This document shows, piece after piece, positions 1 through 12,178 of a stretch of 64,000 bases of DNA. Below the pieces are notes generated by a model. That model was not told the DNA's origin. It saw only the letters and a list, made by a program, of their open reading frames with translations, and made no database searches. The stretch's first letter is position 1. Every line of letters starts with the position of its first letter. Origin of the DNA: Salticus scenicus (taxonomy: Eukaryota > Arthropoda > Arachnida > Araneae > Salticidae); NCBI GenBank assembly GCA_963930645.1, contig OZ005653.1, positions 215,888,684 through 215,952,683 on the forward strand, written 5' to 3'. Made by a program: the position numbers and the translations under genes.

Positions 1-2446
1 GGAATAGTTTGTAAGTAAGAGATTTTTTACATCACACATGAGTTTTTCGATGGGCAATTTGCAACGGTCAGAGGATTTTCCGCGGAGACACATGCTGCCA
101 CAATTTTTACCCTCCACTAAAGATATGCCCCTTCCCTGCTTTGGTAAACCGAAAGGTAAATCAGACTAACATGAAGCTTTAAATTACGCATGGGCAGTTC
201 AAGGAAAAATACGCAATCTTATGTTGGGTTTTTTGCCAGTTTTCTTATTCATATTGATAAAAATCTGTTACAGAGCATAAAATGATTATGATGTTTTGGA
301 ATTTTATGTTTAAGTTTTTGACATTTTTTTCATTTTGATTAAATTTATTTAAAACTTTCTCAACGTATACGTCTCAAAAACAGTACTTGAATATAATTAT
401 GAATATTATCTGTAATGTTTAATTATTCAATAATAGAGTATTGAATTTTCTCAAAATTTTACATTTTAAAGCATGTATTCTTTTATATTTTTACTTCTTT
501 TTAGATGAAAATTTATTTATTTAAAAATATATTCCTGATATTCACAAGTAAAAAGGCATATTTTTACTTCACTAATTTATTAGATATGTACTTTCTAACT
601 GTTCAATTTTCAATTTGTAGTGATTTTTACAAAAATACCCCCGCTTTACATTTGAGTATTTTAAATTAATAAACTCACATGTACACCAAAAAACGAATAT
701 TTCCAGCAAATCAATTTTTAGTTTTCAACCAAGGCAGCTGAAGATAAGTTGAAATTGCACAAAAAACAACATTATTTCCACCAAAGTTTTAAGTTTACTT
801 TTTTTTAATTCATTACGTTCTTATTCGTTAAGTAAGATCTATCTTCAACCTTTAGAATAGTTGCTATGCTATGCTAATAACAAAAATTAGCACTGAATTT
901 GCTTTGTGTCTCTAAAATGATGAATAAAGTAAATCATAATAAATGAGTTAAGGAAAAACATGTTTCAAATCTAAAATATATATCACGTCAAAATTACCGA
1001 TAAGCAAACAGTGAATTTCACGCCGTTAAAACATTTCTATTTACTAAAGTTTTCCTTTTTAATGATGTTGTCTCAAAATACACACTAACATAAATATTTC
1101 GATCAAAATCAATATTTACAATAGCGTGACTGGAATTCAAACTCTGTCTACGTGTACATCAAGCTTTTATGTTCTGTCATTCTCTTAGCCTATTATTATA
1201 CTAGTAAATTTTGTACCGCCCACTAATGTTTGTTATTCCGAGGTTTAAGGCAAGCTATTAATTTTGTAGTGCATTAATGTTGTATATACCATTTTAGAAT
1301 TTTATTATTTTTGAGTGTGTATATATAGAAAGACAAATATTTGGTTTTCTGTGTCTGTATAATGCATAGTAAAATAGATAGTTGTTGATATTTATCTTTA
1401 TATATTGAAATTAATCCTTTAAATAAATGAAACATAAAATGTTTAAGATAAATTTTGAAAAGAATTAACTATGAATTTAATATTTAATAGCTAATTTATA
1501 ATTTGAATATTATATGAGGAGCAAAAATCAATTTTCTTCATGGAAAAAAGTGTTCTTTTATGATCTTATTCCAGATTTTTGAAATTTAACATTAATTATA
1601 AAATCATCGGCAGACAATTTTCTCTTAGTTGTTACCATAGTAACTTTTAAAAATAACATTTTAAAGATATTTTAGAAAATATTTTGGCTTTTGAAACTCT
1701 ATTTACACAGAAAAATTATTTTATTAAAGCAAAATTTTTTGGTAGAGCTATTTCAACATAAATATTTGGTTGATTTAACATATTATTTTATTACGTCAAC
1801 AAAAATTTTAGTGTTTGACGAAGTTTTATTGTTTTGAGTAGTTTGTTTAAAAGAAATAATCTTATAGAAAAATTAAGATTTGTGCTAAAACAATTGTTAA
1901 AATAATCTTAATAATTGGCGTTAAAGTTACTACATAAAATACTTTGCGTTTATAATTTTCTTACGCATAACAGAATGTTATAATATTGGACCAATATTTT
2001 AGAAATCGTAAATAATTACAGAAAGTAAATAAAATGAAAAAAAGGTTTTAAAGTAAATATAATATAAGAAAATATAATAAATTAGGTACTTTCAATATTT
2101 GTAAAAAAAAAAAAAAAAATCTGAAAAGATTTATATTTACACAAAAATTCTTTGCGAATATAATTATTCTTTAGCACCTGTAAAACATAAGTTACACTAA
2201 TTTATCTTTATAATTCTGTGTTTGTATATGATATAAAAAGAGATTTTTAATGCAGATTATAGCATAAATCCAAAAATAAAACTTTTCGATCTGTCTTTTT
2301 ATTTTTTTATTTTTTCTTTCTTTAAATTCCAAATTTAAAAAATAATAAAAAATTCCCGACATTTTTGGCTACAAGAAACTTAACTCTTACTCTTTAATAA
2401 ATTTGCTCTTTAAAAAAATAATCTTGAATTCACTGATAACGTATGT

Positions 2447-2478
<32 letters not shown>

Positions 2479-2640
2479 TATAAAAAAAAAAAAAAAAAAA
2501 AATGTGGCACTCAATTCCAGGGGTGTTTGCGTTCCTGGATTTTTAATTTATTTCCCACCAGTAATTATTAATTGTATTTTTGTTATATCTAATTGCAAAG
2601 CTTTACTAGAAAACTGCGAATAGTATCACTATTAAAAAAT
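1..2640. other. AT-rich DNA without recognisable gene
   Basis: No open frame with coding character was found on either strand. The stretch holds a poly(A) tract near 2103, a (TA)n microsatellite near 2447-2473 followed by a poly(A) run, and many short A/T tracts. Around 1700-1860 there are phrases such as caacaaaaattttagtg that resemble the repeated motif of the array at 12.0-13.0 kb, so a decayed copy of that family may lie here. I see nothing else to annotate. Confidence 0.6.
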
Positions 2641-2688
2641 TCTGGTAGTAATTTCCGGTCCCACAAACACCACTGCAATTCTATACTA

Positions 2689-2896
2689 CAATGAAAAAAA
2701 AATCATGTAAAATTACAGGGAAGGTCTTGCAGAAGAAAATCCAGACAAAGCCTGTAAAATAAATAAATAAATAAAAAAATAAAGTAAAATAAAAAAAAAA
2801 ATAAAAGTTTAGACCTTAAACTTTGTTACATGCCCGTAAAATAAACAGGTTTTTCTACGGCTTTCCCCGTAATTTTAAGGATTTTTTTTAACAGTG
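2689..2896. mobile_element. MITE with CACTGTWAAAA-type termini, TA duplication
   Basis: The two ends form an imperfect inverted repeat of about 36 bases. The left arm starts at 2689 with caatgaaaaaaaaatc. The right arm, read on the minus strand from 2896, starts with cactgttaaaaaaaatc, and both continue into aaaattac(a/g)gggaa. TA flanks both ends (2687-2688 and 2897-2898). Such termini and the TA target duplication are typical of Tc1/mariner-derived MITEs. The terminus matches the more perfect element at 6461-6609, so the two probably share a parent transposase. There is no coding content. Confidence 0.7.
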
Positions 2897-3189
2897 TAGT
2901 ACTTGTAAATTATAAAAAAGAAAATATATCTGTTTCAAAACTATATATCAAAGTTATTAAAAAAAAAAAAAATCTTAAAATTGCAACCATGTAGGGTTTT
3001 CAAACCAAGGCAATGTTATTTTTAGAAAAAATGTCATTTTAGACATGGAGAAAAACATTTAAACGTAATGAATGTAAAAACGTTAAATATGAATTAGAAT
3101 CTCAGAATGTTTACTACTTAATTATGTGATATTCACAAGCATTAACAAAATTTAAATTTACATGATTTAATTTTGTAACGAAAGGTACA

Positions 3190-3730
3190 GTGTTACGCTA
3201 AAACACTAAAACAGATGTTAGAGTTCAAAAAGATGTATGAAATAAAAGGTGGTTGCAGCATCCAACCCGTTAAGCTTGGCCGAGCCCAGACAGGTAGGGG
3301 CTGTCCAAAGGTTTCTGAGATAAAAGGTGGTGAAACGTAACTGATTTCAGAGAAAGCAAATCGTAACGCATTCATTCAAATTACAAACTGGAATAAAATC
3401 TCGTTAAGTTTTTATTTAGATGGAAAACACTGTAAAAAATCTGTGTAAATTAAATCACATTTTTAACATAAATTCAGTACAGGATGATTATTACAGACAG
3501 TTATGCAAAGGTAATTCAAGGCTGGGTACTTCGCACCGTGCTTTAAATCAATAGCGAAAACTTCGCAGAAGCCGTCTGGTGCGTATCACCTGTTTTATTC
3601 ACCAGTCATCGTAGATCTTGATCCTGTGTCATATTCTAACGCACAGAACAATTTTATCTTGTGAGCTCGCTGGCACTGTTGGCAGAGTCTAAAGTCGAAG
3701 ATTGTGACTTAGAATCTCCGGTAAAACATG
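3190..3730. other. GC-richer island of unknown function
   Basis: This stretch is clearly richer in G+C than its surroundings, especially 3240-3330 and 3500-3720. A short direct repeat, ataaaaggtggt, occurs near 3242 and 3320. No frame carries a recognisable domain, and the short frames lack convincing splice sites at both ends. It could be a decayed exon, a regulatory segment or an old repeat. I cannot choose between these. Confidence 0.25.
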
Positions 3731-4000
3731 GATAAAAGAAAGGAAAAAAAAAGGAGTGTTCTATTATGGATTAAACTTTACACAAGCGTGTATCAACGAC
3801 TGAATATGTTTTTTACAGAAAACTGTAAAATTTACAGAGCACGCGTGTAAAAAATACTGCAAATTTATTTATGTACTTTATAAAAAATCAATATACTGAG
3901 TAGAATATACCCTCATCAGGACACCGTGCTAGAATCCTGAACTGTTTATCAGTGAAGCGAGCTTTATATGTACATATATATATATATACAGGTTTGTTAC

Positions 4001-4776
4001 AATTCAAGTTCGCCTATTCAGAAGAGTCTAGAGCCGGTTCTATGGCTCCAAACGAAACAAAATTTCACTAGTTTGTATTACAAGTAATGCGCTCAGTGAA
4101 AATCAAATGCCGAGTGAAATGCTCAGTGAAAATCAAATGCTGATATCTAAGCCGAGTTTTGCAGAATTTTTGAAAAAAAAAAAAAAAAAAGAAAGAAAAG
4201 ATAAGAAAAAGAAAGAAAAATTTACTTCACAGTTGGTAATTTTTGCAGATTAATTTTATCAATTTCGGACAGTTCAATTGAAACACACACCCATATATAT
4301 AAACAAAAGTCTGCCAAAATCACCTTTGATATTGACATCTCTTATTAACAAAAATTGCCATTTTTTTTTAAGTAAATAATTATGTGGTGCGCCGCTCTGC
4401 AAAAATTGAAAAAAAAAATAATAATAATAATTTTCGTCAATAGGTGGCGCTGCGCCAATATATAAGGTGATTTCTGCAGATTTTTTGCAAAAATAAATAA
4501 ATAAATAAATTTTGTGTGATTAGCCTCGATTGACCGAAATTTATAGAATGAATCTGCAAAATATACAAAATGAGAAATAAATTTCTTTATTTTGATTTTT
4601 AGAAAAAAATCTGCAAAAATCGCGTTATATATTTGCATCAATTCACGAAAATTTTAAATGATTTCATTATTCGATTTTGGAAGAGCGCTTCACTTGTACT
4701 GCATACTAGTGAAATTTTGTTTCGTTTGAAGTCATACAAGCAGTTCTAGAGCCTTCTGAATAGGCGAAATTTAATT
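4001..4776. mobile_element. MITE with ~93-bp terminal inverted repeats
   Basis: Positions 4001-4093 and 4684-4776 form an inverted repeat with roughly 80% identity. Both arms read cgcctattcagaag, later aaacgaaacaaaatttcact, and end near tacaagt(a/g)(a/t)(t/a)gcgct. The 0.6 kb interior is A/T-rich. It contains a short direct repeat, gctcagtgaaaatcaaatgc, near 4090 and 4122, and no transposase. The open frame on the minus strand inside it (4345-4641) has no coding character. I could not find an unambiguous target-site duplication, so the superfamily is open; long TIRs of this kind occur in hAT, Mutator and Tc1-like MITEs. Confidence 0.7.
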
Positions 4777-4798
4777 AAAAAAACTCTGCATTTATGTA

Positions 4799-5010
4799 CA
4801 GTCGGTAACAAAAGTGTCCGAACACTAGCAAAAATTCCTATGTCAAAAATGTACACAACGTACGGTTTTATTAAATAAATCCTTGTCGAATCCTATTCTC
4901 AGTCAGTGTAAGAGTATGATTCGATAAGGATTTATTTAACAAAACCGTATGAAGTGTACTTTTATATATAGGAATTTTTGCAAGCGTTCGGACACTTTTG
5001 TTATCGACTG
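4799..5010. mobile_element. Palindromic Tc1/mariner-type MITE (copy 1)
   Basis: This is an almost complete foldback. The left end, cagtcggtaacaaaagtgtc, is matched on the minus strand from 5010 by cagtcgataacaaaagtgtc, and the arms stay complementary to a short centre near 4905. TA flanks both ends (4797-4798, 5011-5012). The size (212 bases) and TA duplication fit a Tc1/mariner MITE. A truncated relative lies at 6937-7072. Confidence 0.8.
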
Positions 5011-5012
5011 TA

Positions 5013-6460
5013 TATATAAAGAGAAATTAACTTGACAAACACTTTCTTGTATTTTATGACTGGTAATCAGGAAACATAAATATTTTATTAAACTAAAATT
5101 ATGAGTAAGAAATTTAATTATTATTATTATTTTTAAATCGCTAAATTAAATTTTATTTTTTTATTTTGAAAACTTTTTATTACTTTATATCATTTCTAAC
5201 ACCCATAAACTCTTATATATATATATATATATATATATTACAAACGTATGTAATACGTTACATTCGTATGTATTTGGCATGTTATAATGATCTAATTATA
5301 TTATTTCAGTAATTATAAAACATCAGAATTTAAAAAGTATATGTTTAACTCATTTTTGTAACTCTATAAATTAAACTCTGCCTAAAATGGGATTTTTTGA
5401 ATATTTCTTTATAATACAATTCATAACGGTCATTAAAATTTATCTTTTTCATCAATTTAGTTAAATTTTCTTGATAGATAAAAATTACAGTTATTGTAAA
5501 TAGCGACAGTATATTTTTTTCAAATAAAGTATTTATTTATTTATCAATAATTTATGCTTTTTACATTGATAATATTATGGGAAATATAATTTAATAACGT
5601 AGGCTGGATGATTTTTACATATGGAATTTATTATTTATGATGATTGAGAAATAGATAAGAATGTATCTAAATTCAAATTATCTATATTCCGCTTGAGAGA
5701 CTGAAGTAGTCAGACGCTGACAATTCTAAATTTCAAATGCCTCAGTGATTTAAATTACAGTTTGAAAGATACATTGAAAATTAATTTTCAAAGTAATTGC
5801 CATTGATTAGAAAGTTTTCAAAGATCTCTAAATGAAAATTTCAGTTATTTTTAATGATATATTTAATTGAACGTTTAATCAATTTGGAATATAATTAAGT
5901 TAAAGAAAGATTTACATTTACATTAAAAAATAAATTTAAGCTTTTAAAGTGAGAGTATAAAGTAAAAAAAGTTAATTAATCGCTAACTTTTTACTATATT
6001 TTTCCCTTATACACGGTATAGAAAATATTGTTTTCACGTAAAATATTTGAAATTGGGTTTTTGTAAGTAGAACGTGGATAATTCGAAGCTGAAGGGACCA
6101 GAGAAAAATTCGAAATATCCAAAAATTCGAATTACATATACTATTTTTCCAAAAAGAAGAGATAAATTAAAAATATAAAACTCTATGATCAGAGATTTAA
6201 CACATAAACTTTATATCTAAGAATACTGCATCATTAAACCCCTCCCATTAAATCAATATTTTTTTACGAGCTTGAGTATTCAACACTTTTTTAAAATAGT
6301 CAGATATTTTTTATTGCTTCTTTAAGTACAATCTTTGTGTCATAGCATATGATTTCAACCCATCAATTGATACAAAAACAGAATCTCTACATTAGACATG
6401 ACTTTCAAATAAAGAACTTCTCGAAGTTCGTGTATATGGACCATACCTTCTGATGCACTA
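5013..6460. other. AT-rich DNA without recognisable gene
   Basis: A (TA)n run lies near 5213-5238. The stretch 6070-6140 and its echo at 6720-6860 repeat the phrase aattcgaattatcca several times in both orientations, which suggests a diverged inverted or tandem repeat around the MITE at 6461. No coding frame is convincing. Confidence 0.5.
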
Positions 6461-6609
6461 CACTGTAAAATATATGTCCTATTTACTGCCAGAAATTTTC
6501 TGCAATTTGAGAAAATACGTTTAAACAACGTAACTTTTTCGTAAATTACGCGTATTTTCTCAAATTACAGAGAATTTCTGGCAGTAAATAGGACATATTT
6601 TTTACAGTG
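6461..6609. mobile_element. Near-perfect foldback MITE, CACTGTAAAA termini
   Basis: Two arms of about 60 bases pair almost perfectly. Both ends read cactgtaaaa, then atatgtcctatttactgcc, then agaaatt, with gagaaaatacg next to the short loop near 6531. TA is present on both sides (6459-6460 and 6610-6611). The high arm identity suggests a younger insertion than the relative at 2689-2896. There is no coding content. Mobilisation in trans by a mariner-like transposase is inferred from the TA duplication and the termini. Confidence 0.85.
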
Positions 6610-6936
6610 TAGGTAGGAAATACTCTTGTATTTCCTTATCCTTCTTTTGAAAGACTGTTAACATAATACACTTTATCTGAGAAAAATCTCGGGAACAAAT
6701 TTTACTGTATTATTTTAAAGGTAATCGTATGAAAAATTCGAATTATCCAAAATAGAATTCGAATTATCCATGATTTTTTAACATTATTTTAATACAAAAT
6801 TTAAGGGACCGACTAAAACATTCGAATTATCCAGAATTTCGAATTAAACGCGTTCGAATTATTCACTTTTCACTTTATTTACACGTTTTAAAGTCCCCAG
6901 AATCAAAAATCAGGTTTTTAGTTATTGGTTTAGGTA

Positions 6937-7072
6937 CAGTGGGTAACAAATGTGTCCGAAGACTAGCAAAAATTCCTATGTAAAAAAAAGTACACTTAAT
7001 ACAGTTTGGCTAAAAAAATCCTTGTCGGATACTGTTCTTAGACTGACTAAGAACATGATTCGACAAGGATTT
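6937..7072. mobile_element. Truncated copy of the 4799-5010 MITE
   Basis: It starts after TA (6935-6936) with cagtgggtaacaaatgtgtc and follows the 4.8 kb element through the internal hairpin (cttgtcgga... and ...tcgacaagg near 7020 and 7065). It then stops at about 7072 and lacks the right terminal repeat. About two thirds of an element is left, so it cannot be excised by the usual mechanism. Confidence 0.7.
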
Positions 7073-7624
7073 ATAATTCGTTGTGAATATGAATGAATGT
7101 TGATGTGAATGTTATTTGAATAATTCGCTGATTTTCTAAAAAATATGGCTTGTTCCTCTTGAAAATAAAATCAGTTTATTATATGAAATGAGATTGATGA
7201 TGATTTTTTAATGTGGATGTGTACAAAATTTATCAACTGCTAGGAAACTAAACTAAATTCTAAGTCCCAGGAGAAAACAGAACATGTTTCCTCTTCAATC
7301 CAGCGGCACTTCAGGCGTTCTCTGCTGAAGGAAAACATCACTGTAGCTAATACCTAACATCCTCCTATTTTTTAGGTGAGAGTTTAAAATATTAAACAAT
7401 TAAGTTGTTAAGAAAATTTAAGCTTATAAAACTGCAAACTAAGAAAAATTATAGTTATAAACTACAAATTGAGTAAACAATTAAGGTTATAAAGCTACAA
7501 ACAAATGAAAAAAAAAATAAAGAGAAAAAATAAAAATAAAACAGAGTTTAATGTTGTTTTTTATTAACAGCTAATTGTCCTTGGATAAAAGTTTTTCAAT
7601 TGTTTGATCACTGTGCGTTTTTGT

Positions 7625-7950
7625 CTCTTTGACAGTTTGGATCAATGGACCCTCAGTGTCTGATAACTGTAATGGATAGAGTTTTTGAGTGGTCTAAACA
7701 ATGTCCCGGGATGTGTTTTCCCGTCGACGACCCTGGCGCTGCCATTTCCACTGGGGAATATTTCAACCATTTTTCCTATCGGCTACTGTAGTCTTTTCGC
7801 ATTGTTGAGTTCTACTATCACAATGTCGCCTTGTTTAACAGGTTTACATATCTGTTTATTTCGTTGTACTAACTGTGCTAGATATTCTTTTCGTGATCGA
7901 TTTTGTAGCTGCTTTCGAGCATTTTGGCAATGCTTTTACTGTGATCTCTG
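7625..7950 (-). pseudogene. Retroelement pol 3' end, DUF5641-like, decayed
   Basis: On the minus strand one frame reads CQNARKQLQNRSRKEYL, then AQLVQRNKQICKPVKQGDIV, an amber stop at a probable Trp position (RLQ*PIGK), MVEIFPSGNGSARVVDGKT and HPGTLFRPLK. This is the layout of the C-terminal domain after the integrase in BEL/Pao-type polyproteins: the basic EYL segment, K-x-GD-I-V, W-P-x-G-K-(I/V), R-V-V-x-x-KT and (L/F)RP. After RPLK the expected LYPLQLSD lies in another frame, so there is also a frameshift near 7688. No LTR was seen. This is the only piece of the element here; another BEL/Pao-like fragment is at 40640, on the other strand. Confidence 0.7.
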
Positions 7951-8034
7951 CTATAGGTTACCGTTACACGACGTTAATAAATTTTGGTTAATCTAGCTCG
8001 TATAGTTCTTTTACAGGGACATAATGGAGTCTTT

Positions 8035-8530
8035 AAAACTACGCCCTATAAGCTCAAATTATTTAAAGTGCGACAGCGTCTAAACACCACATTCGATTGA
8101 GCTGAAAATTTATATATATGTTATGTATTACCGTCATACTAAATGTATGAATTTTGAACTATGTAGCACGTATAAATTTTTAGCGAAACACAGAGAATAA
8201 TTCTTTATCATTACGCCCTATGGGCCGAAATTTTTGAAAGTAAGATTGCATTTAAATGCACTGAAAATCAATACGTATGTTATAGGGCAGCATAGGACGA
8301 ATCCTATTAATTTAAGTGAATCTATTTCTTATAGTGTTTTACAGGTGCACAAATGAAAATTCTTTATCATCATGGCTTATGATTTCAAATTTCTTTAAAG
8401 TGCAATAGCGTCTAAATAACTTATTCGATTGAGCTGGAAATTTAGACACATGTTATAAGTCCCTTTCGTACAAGCTGTATAGGTTTTGATGAATAGCACT
8501 AATAGTTTTTTTACAGTTTTTTTCCCCCAC
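8035..8530. repeat. Diverged 166-bp tandem repeat, three units
   Basis: The phrase taaagtgc(g/a)a(c/t)agcgtctaaa recurs at 8064 and 8396, with attcgattgagctg following each. A more diverged middle unit sits halfway, near 8230. The 332-base spacing is twice 166. Units begin near cattacgccctat and end near tttttacag. Several short open frames over this region (for example 8395-8595 minus and 8486-8722 plus) follow from the repeat and are not called genes. Confidence 0.6.
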
Positions 8531-8539
8531 AGACGCATT

Positions 8540-10085
8540 GTATTTGAATTATCCTGGGTGTCCCTGTACAGGAACCATTTGCTTGTTCTCAACAAAAAGT
8601 TTAATGTAGCATCCCTATATGATACACATTTAGAATACCGAGTGTGGAATTTCTGCTGCTATTTTTTCTTGAGATATGCTGATAACAGACAAGCACACAG
8701 GCAGACACACATCAACTGCTAAAAACATGATTTTCGTATTTAGGGAACCTCGAAACGCGTAAATATAACAAAAACTCACTTTCGAAAATTTGACCCCAAA
8801 AGAATACTTTCTCTATCATACATATGAATAAGAGTAAGTAAAAAAGAATATTCTTCGACGATATTCTTCATAGATATAAAATAAGATCTCGAAATGAAAA
8901 TATTCTGGTGGAGCCCTCACATGACTTTCTCTTACCGTGAAGTTCAATACTATAAATTCAGATTGAAGATTAAGCGTTAGGATAATGAGTACTGTTATAT
9001 AAATCCACGTTAAAAACAATTTAATCTATGCTTCGAATCAGCTATATTTGCAAATAATTCTCTAAACCTTCTACTCCATTCAATCCCCTGTTTGATTATT
9101 CTATCTAAATTTATATCAAATCCAAATTATTCAGAAACTTTTTCCAGCACCATTCCTAGAAACTTATAAAAATGGATCAATATTTTCAAATAACATAACT
9201 CATATAAGCTTCTAAACACAATATACGAATTGCCTGAAATTATTTATTTTTAAATTTCTTTGATAATAGACAGAGACAAATACTAAACGTTAAAAATATG
9301 ACATCGGTATACAGGAAACCTCAAAATGTTTAATTATACAAAAACAACAACAACAAAAATTGATTATTGAATGGATATGAAGAATTACTTTATTATCCGA
9401 AGTTATTTTCCTTGACGTGGGAAAAATATTATAGTAAAGCATTTTCACTAATTATATTCTATCAAAAAGAGTGTTTTTGTTTAATTACTTCCAGTGCTAT
9501 ATGTCCTCTTAAGAGTATTTACACACCACATAGCGCAAGTCAATACATTCCTTTATTAATACACAACACAGTCTGATATACACGTCCATCGTTTTTAAGC
9601 AATATTCCTTTATATTCTGGAATATTTGTGTAGCCCTGTATACGCACGGGGAATGATTTTCATACCATATTCCACATGACACATACTTTACGCTTATATA
9701 ACACACACATATATATATATCATTTGGTTTAGTGCATCCTATAGATGTTAAACTCTACTTACCTGCAATTCCGCTCATAGACATAAGGTGTATAAATACT
9801 CTTGAGTGCCTCTATACACGAACCATACGCTTGATTTAAACGAAAATTTTATTGTGCACTCTTATATGTCACAGGATTATTATACTAAGTTTGAACTTTC
9901 TGTTGAAATTTATTTTTGAGATATTCTGATAAAACATACATGAGCATATTTTTCGGATTAATGGGATCTTAAAAAGTGTAAATATAACAAAAACTCAAAT
10001 TCGAAAATTTTACTCAAAAGAATACTTTTTCAACCATATATATGGATACGAGAACGTAAAAAGGATGTATAATGATTTGACAAAA
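8540..10085. repeat. Dispersed repeat family, diverged copies
   Basis: Segments 8550-8850 and 9790-10060 align in order: gggtgtccctgtacagg against gagtgcctctatacacg, then gaaccat(t/a)(t/c)gcttg, then ttgagatat(g/t)ctgataa, then taaatataacaaaaactca. A shorter related piece is near 9240-9340. A short run of cagacaagcacacaggcaga type near 8690 is the minus-strand form of a (GTCT)-like tract, as seen in the elements at 21.3 and 59.7 kb. This suggests the same broad class of non-autonomous element. No TIR pair could be assigned. Confidence 0.45.
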
Positions 10086-11990
10086 CAAATTGAGGGTCAC
10101 ATGCTTTTTAAATACCCTCAAAGTTATAGCATTATAATTGCCTTATGAGGTCATTATATGAGCTTTTATGTTAGGATTCAACTGATTTTCAATTGGCGTC
10201 ACTTTCGTTATTTTTTATTCTATAAATAATTTTTTTTTTAATGTAATTCTAGAAAACAGTTCTTATTAAAAAAAATATGCTTAAAATTTGTAACTTAAAT
10301 AAATAAATAAATAAATAAATAAAAATAACAACAATAATAAAATGATGATAGAAACCACATTTTCACCGCTTATTTTTTTTTTTAATCTTTATTTAATTTT
10401 AATTTTAATTTTGTTTTATTTTATAGTAAAATAATGTAATTGCTAATGTTTGTATTTATAATTAAAATATAATTTAACTTAATATTTTAAAACTCAATAA
10501 AATTTTTCGCACCGCTATATATATTTTATGAATTTTTATCAACGTAATTTGTTATTTTTGTAAATGCGTAACTATTACAATTGTAAAACATTAATTAAAG
10601 GATCAGGTGTTAAATGTTTTAAATCAGAATATTGTCAATAAATATCTGATCATTATTTATAGTTACTATTTTTCTGGTAATAGTCATAGTAAAAAAAAAA
10701 AAAAAGAAGAAGAAGAAGCTATCGTTAAATTAAATTTAAAAATAGCTGTATAAATCTGTTCCAATCACTTGCTCTTGAAGAACTAATGTAAGGAGTTTTG
10801 TTTAAGTTATTTTAAATACAATTAACAACAAAGTTTCACGACAAACACCTGCATTTTAAACATCATATTTAGGCACATACATTAAAAATAGCATTCAATA
10901 AAAGCGCTATAAAAGAATATGGAATATTAAATCAATTACAGAAAATGTAAAGATGATTTATATTGCACTATAATTAAAATCATGTTAATTTAATTATAAT
11001 GTTTAGAATAATAACAAAAAAAAAAAAAAAAAAAAAAAAAAAAGCGATTTTATTAATAAAACAAATATTTTCCTTAATCAGTAATTAAAGTAAGCAGTTT
11101 ATTTTATTAATTAATATGCGCATCAAAGTAAATATAAAAATTTTACTAAGAGTTATTTTGATCAATGTTAATCGATACATCTCGTTTTATTTAAACGTAA
11201 TTACTTACTTTGTAATGCGGTAGTTTTTTCCCCAATTATTTAACATCATAATCCATCGATCTTTAATTTCAGATGTAAGTATAGAATTACTATTTATCTT
11301 ATTAGAAAAAGGGGGATTAGACTGTGTAATTTAAATGTGAAATGGTGGAAGCGCAAAGATATTTGCTTAGACTTTTTTTGTGTCTTTAAATTGATAAATG
11401 AAATAAAAAAGAATTGTTTCAACTATTTATTCAAAATAATAATTAAAATAGTGAAGTTGTTTATTAATACAGTATTTGTATAATATAGAGAGTTTAAGCA
11501 CTTTGAAATTAAAAATAATGAAGTTTAATTCCCATTGCTTACATTACATATTTAAGTATTTGGGTGCCGAGATCAGTTATTTCGACTTAAAACAAATGTG
11601 TATTTATTTCGCATTTTATGGCATTTGTTAATAATTTGTGTCTTCATCTTTCAACGCTAGTTATACGTTGCATTTCATTGAAAGTAGTTAAACACTTCCA
11701 AAACTTCCATTATTTATTTTTATTTTATTTTTATTTATTTATTATTATTATGTTTTTTATTTTGACTTTGTAGAAATTAGTATTCATAAAAAAAAATGGA
11801 TTTGAATATATATATATATATATATATATTATAAAGGTATTTGTTCAAACTTTATAAAAATGATAATATGTGTGCACTTGTGTACCTTCATTTACGTTTT
11901 ATAGTTTTTAACTGCTAAATTATAACGAACGAGAAAATATAACGAACGTATACTAACGAAAGTAACGAGAAGTATACGTTTTGATGGGAC
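10086..11990. other. AT-rich DNA without recognisable gene
   Basis: Simple sequence dominates: (AAAT)n near 10300, a poly(A) run followed by (GAA)n near 10690-10718, a poly(A) tract of about 28 at 11016-11043 and (TA)n near 11810-11830. No coding frame or inverted repeat of note was found. Confidence 0.5.
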
Positions 11991-11994
11991 AACC

Positions 11995-12145
11995 GAATTT
12001 TCGTTGAAATAAGCAATTGTTTAAGGTATATCAACAGAAATTTGGGTTGAATTAAAAAAGTAATTCTATATTTTCACGAAATTTTTTGTTGTTCCAATAA
12101 GCCTCTTTCTTGAAACAACAAAACTTTTGTTAGATCAACCCCCCA

Positions 12146-12178
<33 letters not shown>

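Noticed and set aside
3895..3925. Minus-strand ctgatgaggg, a possible hammerhead core.
   Set aside because: No stem II complement followed by gaaa was found downstream.
9760..9870. A perfect minus-strand donor (gcag followed by gtaagt at 9761-9756) after an open frame reading GSCIEALKSIYTPYVYERNC.
   Set aside because: The segment aligns with the dispersed repeat at 8550-8850, has an in-frame stop shortly upstream and lacks a good acceptor. It is repeat sequence rather than an exon.
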